From positions 1-62,252 of the forward strand of contig JAFGHX010000131.1 in assembly GCA_016929905.1 (NCBI GenBank): a stretch of DNA of 62,252 bases. Direction: 5' to 3'. The notes under the pieces were generated by a model. That model made no database searches. It had not been told where the DNA came from and saw only the letters and a program-made list of their open reading frames with translations. The DNA comes from Kiritimatiellia bacterium (GTDB taxonomy: Bacteria; Verrucomicrobiota; Kiritimatiellia; JAFGHX01). Both the position numbers and the translations under genes were made by a program. Shown here one piece after another: positions 58,928-62,252 of the stretch (its first letter is position 1; every line of letters starts with the position of its first letter).

Positions 58928-59935
58928 ATGACCAAAGAGGCGGACAGGCAGGCAGCGGAACAGCCGGCGGTCGAACTCGGCTTGGGCACCGTACGCGAGG
59001 CGCTCAAGGCGGGTGCCTTCCGCAAACTCGAGTTGCAGGCCTACGCGTACCTCGCCCGCGAAACACACCTCAGCGAGCAGGACCGGGAGCTGATCGGCCA
59101 GTTCTGGTCGGTCGCCATGCGGGAGCCGGCTTCCTTCTGGCGGCACGTGGAGCGCCGCTGCGACACAAACGAGTCCGTGTGCGCCTATCTCCTGCGTGCG
59201 TTCAGGAACCATGTCGCCAAAACCCGGTGTCCGTTCGAGGGCGAGCCGGTCTGGTTGCGCGCGCGGGTGCGGTTCCTGTTGCGAACGAACGCGGGCCCTG
59301 TGTTCGCCGCCGAGAAGCAGGGGCGAAACCCCGTGTACGGGCTTGCCGTCTGGCAAGAAACGTTCGCGGCCCTCGGCGTCTACGCAGGCGATTGGCTGGA
59401 GTTCGAGGCGGCATGTCGCCGTTTCCCGCCGTTTCAGCGCCGGCCGGTATCTGAAAGAAAGGGCCCCTACGCCGACGAGGACCTGCTGGAGGGACTGCAA
59501 CGCCTGCTCGGCATCGTCATGCAATACGCCGCAGGCTACGTCTTGAGCCATGGGCTGGAACAGTATTGGGCCGCCTGCACCAATTTCTGTGTCACCGCCT
59601 TCGCCGACCCCTCGGCGATGGACCGGCAGATGGCGCCGGATTCCCCCCTGTTGATGGAGATCGATGAGATTGTGGCGCGGGCTGTGGGCGAACTGTCTGA
59701 ACGGCAGCGCCGGGTTCTGCTTGGCTATACGATCCCCCGCTTCTGTGAGCGGAAGGCCGCCGAAAAGGCCACGCTGCATGACACCGCGAAGGAACTCGGA
59801 GTCTCGCACCAAACGGTCGCGAACGAGGAGAAGCGGGCCTTGGCCGCGCTGCGCGAAGCCTTTCAACTCCAAGAGCCGTCCGTGGACGAATTGCAGCTTT
59901 GGTGCCGCAGGCTGCTCGACACGTATGGGGCATAG
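58928..59935 (+). CDS. Sigma-factor-like protein with C-terminal region 4 helix-turn-helix
   Basis: The 335-residue chain has a long N-terminal helical part (about 30-260) with no clear sigma region 2, then ELSERQRRVLLGYTIPRFCERKAAEKATLHDTAKELGVSHQTVANEEKRALAALREAF, an evident sigma70 region-4 type HTH. Family relationship is to divergent ECF-like sigma factors of PVC bacteria. It begins 30 bases after murF. It is followed by the FecR-LamG protein, a frequent sigma/anti-sigma-like pairing. The HTH is confident; RNA polymerase binding is inferred. Confidence 0.65.
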   Translation: MTKEADRQAAEQPAVELGLGTVREALKAGAFRKLELQAYAYLARETHLSEQDRELIGQFWSVAMREPASFWRHVERRCDTNESVCAYLLRAFRNHVAKTRCPFEGEPVWLRARVRFLLRTNAGPVFAAEKQGRNPVYGLAVWQETFAALGVYAGDWLEFEAACRRFPPFQRRPVSERKGPYADEDLLEGLQRLLGIVMQYAAGYVLSHGLEQYWAACTNFCVTAFADPSAMDRQMAPDSPLLMEIDEIVARAVGELSERQRRVLLGYTIPRFCERKAAEKATLHDTAKELGVSHQTVANEEKRALAALREAFQLQEPSVDELQLWCRRLLDTYGA

Positions 59936-59954
59936 GGGGAAAGGGGAGGAGTTC

Positions 59955-60021
59955 GGAGAATGGAAGAGTGGAAGAGTGGAAGAGTGGGAGAGTGGGAGAG
60001 TGGCTTCGGACTCTTGGCGCA
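59955..60021. repeat. Octamer repeat element, copy 3 (truncated)
   Basis: Five clear 8-bp units (three GGAAGAGT, two GGGAGAGT; 59962-60001) and a remnant of the core (TTGGCGCA at 60014-60021) shared with copy 1. No complementary right arm is found. It lies in the 231-base gap between the sigma-like gene and the FecR-LamG gene. The remaining 60022-60166 holds T-runs (ATCGTTTTTTTGTG and GGTTTT) resembling the control motifs elsewhere. Confidence 0.7.
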
Positions 60022-60166
60022 GCAGGCCGAGGGGGCTGGTTGTGAAGGAAAGCATCGTTTTTTTGTGATTTATCGGTTTTAGATGGCCGTTTTGCAGAGG
60101 AATCGCGGCTGGTTTTGAAAAGGCGGCCTAACGGCGCCTTCCCTTAGATGAAGGGGGCGACTCAAC

Positions 60167-62104
60167 TTGACTGTAAACCCGTCAATAGCAGAGGCAAGCC
60201 CAAGGCCTGGCGACTGCTGGAGCATGAAATCCGTGCCCGGCGATACGGCGCTGCAGCCTGCGGTAGTCCTCTTGAGACAGACGGCGGGGCGATGGCTGGT
60301 TGCGCCTCTGTTCGCGGAGTCCGGCATGGCCATCAGCTTGGACCGCCGGCTGGATCCTGAGCCGGCTTGGCTTTTTGACGAGACGTGGTGTGCCGTGTCG
60401 GAGTGTCGGCATGTCTCGGGGTCCGCTCTCTTTCGGCGTCTGGGCGCGCTGGATTACTCCCTCCTGCAGCAGGTCCGGGCAGCGGCAGACAGTGATGTGT
60501 GCCGTCTGCCGTCCGGGCCTGCGTATGTGCCCGGGCTCGGTGATCCGCGGGAGACCTTTCATGAGGAACTCGGCAGGCGCGTGGAGCTTTGCTCGTACGC
60601 TGCCGAGGGTGCCGTTTCGGAAGCGGATCTGTCCGAGCCGGAGGTGGCAGCCGTGCGGGCGGCCCGGTGGCAGCCCGATGGCAGACTGTCGCGGGCCCGC
60701 CGAAGGCCCTCACGCGCTACGCTTGCCGGCGGGCGCGGTGCTCGCCGCCGGCCCGTCGGGGTGCGCGCCTGGGGTTGGTGGGTCACCGGCATGGCCGCGG
60801 CCGCGCTCGTGGGACTGGGGTTACTCTTCCACGCCTGGCTGCCGAGGGTCGCGCCGTTCTCGCCGGATGCGGCGGCCGTCGTGCGCATCGAACGCGTGGA
60901 AGGCGACGCGTTCGTCACGGACGGGACGCGAAGCCGGCCGGCGATTGGCCGCGAGCTTCTTCCCGAAGGCGCGAGCCTGCGGACCGCCGGGAGTCGCAGC
61001 GCGGCGGTGCTGCGTTACACGGACGGGATGCGGCTGGAATTGAGGAGCGATGCGCTCGTGGAACGCCTGCCGGTGGCGAGACGGGGAGAAGTCGTCTTCC
61101 TCAAACGCGGTGTGCTGGCCGTGGACGATACCCGGGTCTCCGGTGCAGGGCGCCCGTCGTTCAGAACACCGGACGCCGACATCGCGCTCGCCGGCACGCG
61201 GTTCGTGCTGTCCGTGGCGCCGGGCTCGACTCACATCGATCTGGCCGAAGGCGACCTGCTCGTGACGAACCGGCGCACGGGCAAGACCGTCGAGTTGAAC
61301 GAGGGCCATTATGCGGTGGTCGGCGCCGCAACGGTCGTGGCCGCCAAACCCGCCGTTCTCGGCAAACAGCCGGCGCAGACTGTCCGCGTGACGGCCGGCC
61401 TGCAGGCGCTTTACACGTTCCGGGAGGGTACAGGGCCCCTCGTGCAGGATGTCTCGGGCGTCGGAGTCCCCTTCGACCTCACGCTTTCCGGCAGCCGGTG
61501 GGAGTGGCGGCCCGGCGGCGGGCTGCATTTCGCCGCCGTCAATCATGATTCGGTCGCCGCCGCGTCGGATACCCGGCGCAAGCTGTATCAGCCCATAACC
61601 GCCAGCGACGAACTGACGGTGGAAGTGGTGCTCAGCACCGAGACCCTCTTCCAGGGCGGCCCGGCCCGCATCGTCTCATACAATCACCCGGAGGGCGTGC
61701 GTAAGAACAGGCGGAATTTTGCCGTCGGTCAGGCGGAGGACGCCTTCACGTTTCGGTTGCTTACCGCCAGCGCCGAAAAGGTCTACCTGACGACGCCCAG
61801 TGGCGTGGTTGCCGCAAGAGCCAGGCTGTACCATCTCGTCTGCACCTACAAGCCGGCGGACGGGATGCGCATTTACGTGGACGGCGAGTTGAAGGCGTTC
61901 AACAACGAGGACGGCGGCCTGGATACCGCCGGCCCCAACCCGTGGGGCGCCGGCTATGTGCTGGCTTTGGGCAACCGCGGCGGGTCGCTCGACCGCGCCT
62001 GGCAGGGCTCGCTGTTCCTCGCCGCCGTCTACTCGCGGGCGATTTCCTCCGACGAGGTCCTGCAGAACTTCCACTACGTTCACGCCCGGCTCGCCCAGCG
62101 GTAG
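60167..62104 (+). CDS. FecR-like anti-sigma-type protein with LamG domain (645 aa)
   Basis: A cytoplasmic N-terminus of about 205 residues (PRPGDCWSM..., RWLVAPLFAESG) is followed by one membrane helix (VTGMAAAALVGLGLLFHAWL, about 205-225), a FecR domain (about 235-390, RTAGSRSAAVLRYTDGMRLELRSDA and TPDADIALAGTRFVLSV), and a LamG/concanavalin-like domain (about 410-635). FecR domains transmit an outside signal to a cytoplasmic sigma factor, fitting the sigma-like gene upstream. The start is TTG at 60167; ATG at 60224 is possible. The LamG domain may sense a glycan or protein ligand, which is inference. Confidence 0.75.
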   Translation: MTVNPSIAEASPRPGDCWSMKSVPGDTALQPAVVLLRQTAGRWLVAPLFAESGMAISLDRRLDPEPAWLFDETWCAVSECRHVSGSALFRRLGALDYSLLQQVRAAADSDVCRLPSGPAYVPGLGDPRETFHEELGRRVELCSYAAEGAVSEADLSEPEVAAVRAARWQPDGRLSRARRRPSRATLAGGRGARRRPVGVRAWGWWVTGMAAAALVGLGLLFHAWLPRVAPFSPDAAAVVRIERVEGDAFVTDGTRSRPAIGRELLPEGASLRTAGSRSAAVLRYTDGMRLELRSDALVERLPVARRGEVVFLKRGVLAVDDTRVSGAGRPSFRTPDADIALAGTRFVLSVAPGSTHIDLAEGDLLVTNRRTGKTVELNEGHYAVVGAATVVAAKPAVLGKQPAQTVRVTAGLQALYTFREGTGPLVQDVSGVGVPFDLTLSGSRWEWRPGGGLHFAAVNHDSVAAASDTRRKLYQPITASDELTVEVVLSTETLFQGGPARIVSYNHPEGVRKNRRNFAVGQAEDAFTFRLLTASAEKVYLTTPSGVVAARARLYHLVCTYKPADGMRIYVDGELKAFNNEDGGLDTAGPNPWGAGYVLALGNRGGSLDRAWQGSLFLAAVYSRAISSDEVLQNFHYVHARLAQR

Positions 62105-62145
62105 CCGCCTCGCCTTGAGCCCTCCAGCGTTCGGTCAGAGTCTCC

Positions 62146-62252
62146 AGCGGATGGGGAGGGAGGAATCCAACGGATGAATGGACGGCAGCGGATGGGGAAA
62201 GAGATTTCCAACGGATGAATGGACGGCAGCGGATGGGGAAAGAGATTTCCAA
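62146..62252. repeat. 41-bp-period tandem repeat running off the window
   Basis: A 41-bp unit recurs exactly (for example CCAACGGATGAATGG at 62167 and 62208, with CCAA again at 62249), preceded by a diverged partial unit. Each unit contains CGGATG twice, so sub-repeats exist. The array reaches the right edge, so its full length is unknown. It starts about 40 bases after the FecR-LamG stop. Confidence 0.85.

Overview
The window is a high-GC (roughly 60-65%) stretch of a bacterial chromosome, densely coded on both strands. The gene content fits the PVC superphylum, most likely the Kiritimatiellota/Lentisphaerota/Planctomycetota side: a sigma-like gene followed by a FecR-LamG membrane protein, a 3,128-residue secreted lamin-tail/CotH protein, a PUR-alpha-type nucleic-acid-binding protein, heparinase-like and FAD-dependent sugar-associated enzymes, and a division/cell-wall cluster with DAP-type MurE (Gram-negative-type wall). 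This placement is an inference from gene families, not from a marker gene.

Layout. 1-11.5 kb (minus strand): a polytopic membrane protein with an 18-codon leader ORF, a heparinase II/III-like protein, a DUF4864-like membrane-anchored protein, then an apparent operon MFS transporter - double FAD oxidoreductase - SMP-30/gluconolactonase - FG-GAP protein. 11.7-20.9 kb (plus): polysaccharide ABC exporter (wzm/wzt type), aroB, proS, an araB-like sugar kinase, a conserved unknown translationally coupled to an enolase-superfamily enzyme, and a stand-alone response regulator. 20.9-24.3 kb: a sugar-phosphate isomerase/epimerase (minus), then a trpR-trpB2 pair. 24.3-28.8 kb (minus): an exported CxxCxGxG protein, a SIMPL protein and an AAA+ sigma54-type activator. 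28.85-39.3 kb: a divergent control region with a near-consensus -24/-12 promoter and five GCATGA half-sites, a small lipoprotein, then the giant surface protein. 39.4-42.3 kb (minus): a Lys-rich exported protein, an AAC(3)-family protein and purM. 42.6-48.4 kb (plus): purD, purE, an S41-like protein lacking its catalytic residues, tsaC, a low-MW phosphatase and an rpiB-glyA fusion. 48.5-49.7 kb (minus): PUR-alpha protein and larE. 50.1-58.9 kb (plus): ilvC (fungal-like class), then mraZ - small ORF - rsmH - ftsL-like - CxxC protein - ftsI - murE - murF. 58.9-62.1 kb: the sigma-like gene and the FecR-LamG protein.

The most unusual non-coding content is a set of intergenic short-period repeat elements: (i) 12-bp units (GAGYAAGTTCTC) at three loci; (ii) 8-bp-unit inverted elements with a shared core at two loci plus a degenerate third; (iii) 7-bp-unit elements at five loci, two of which are clearly homologous copies about 4 kb apart. 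Several run into the ends of coding sequences and appear to have supplied coding sequence or false N-terminal extensions. No rRNA, tRNA, CRISPR array, insertion sequence or prophage gene was recognised.
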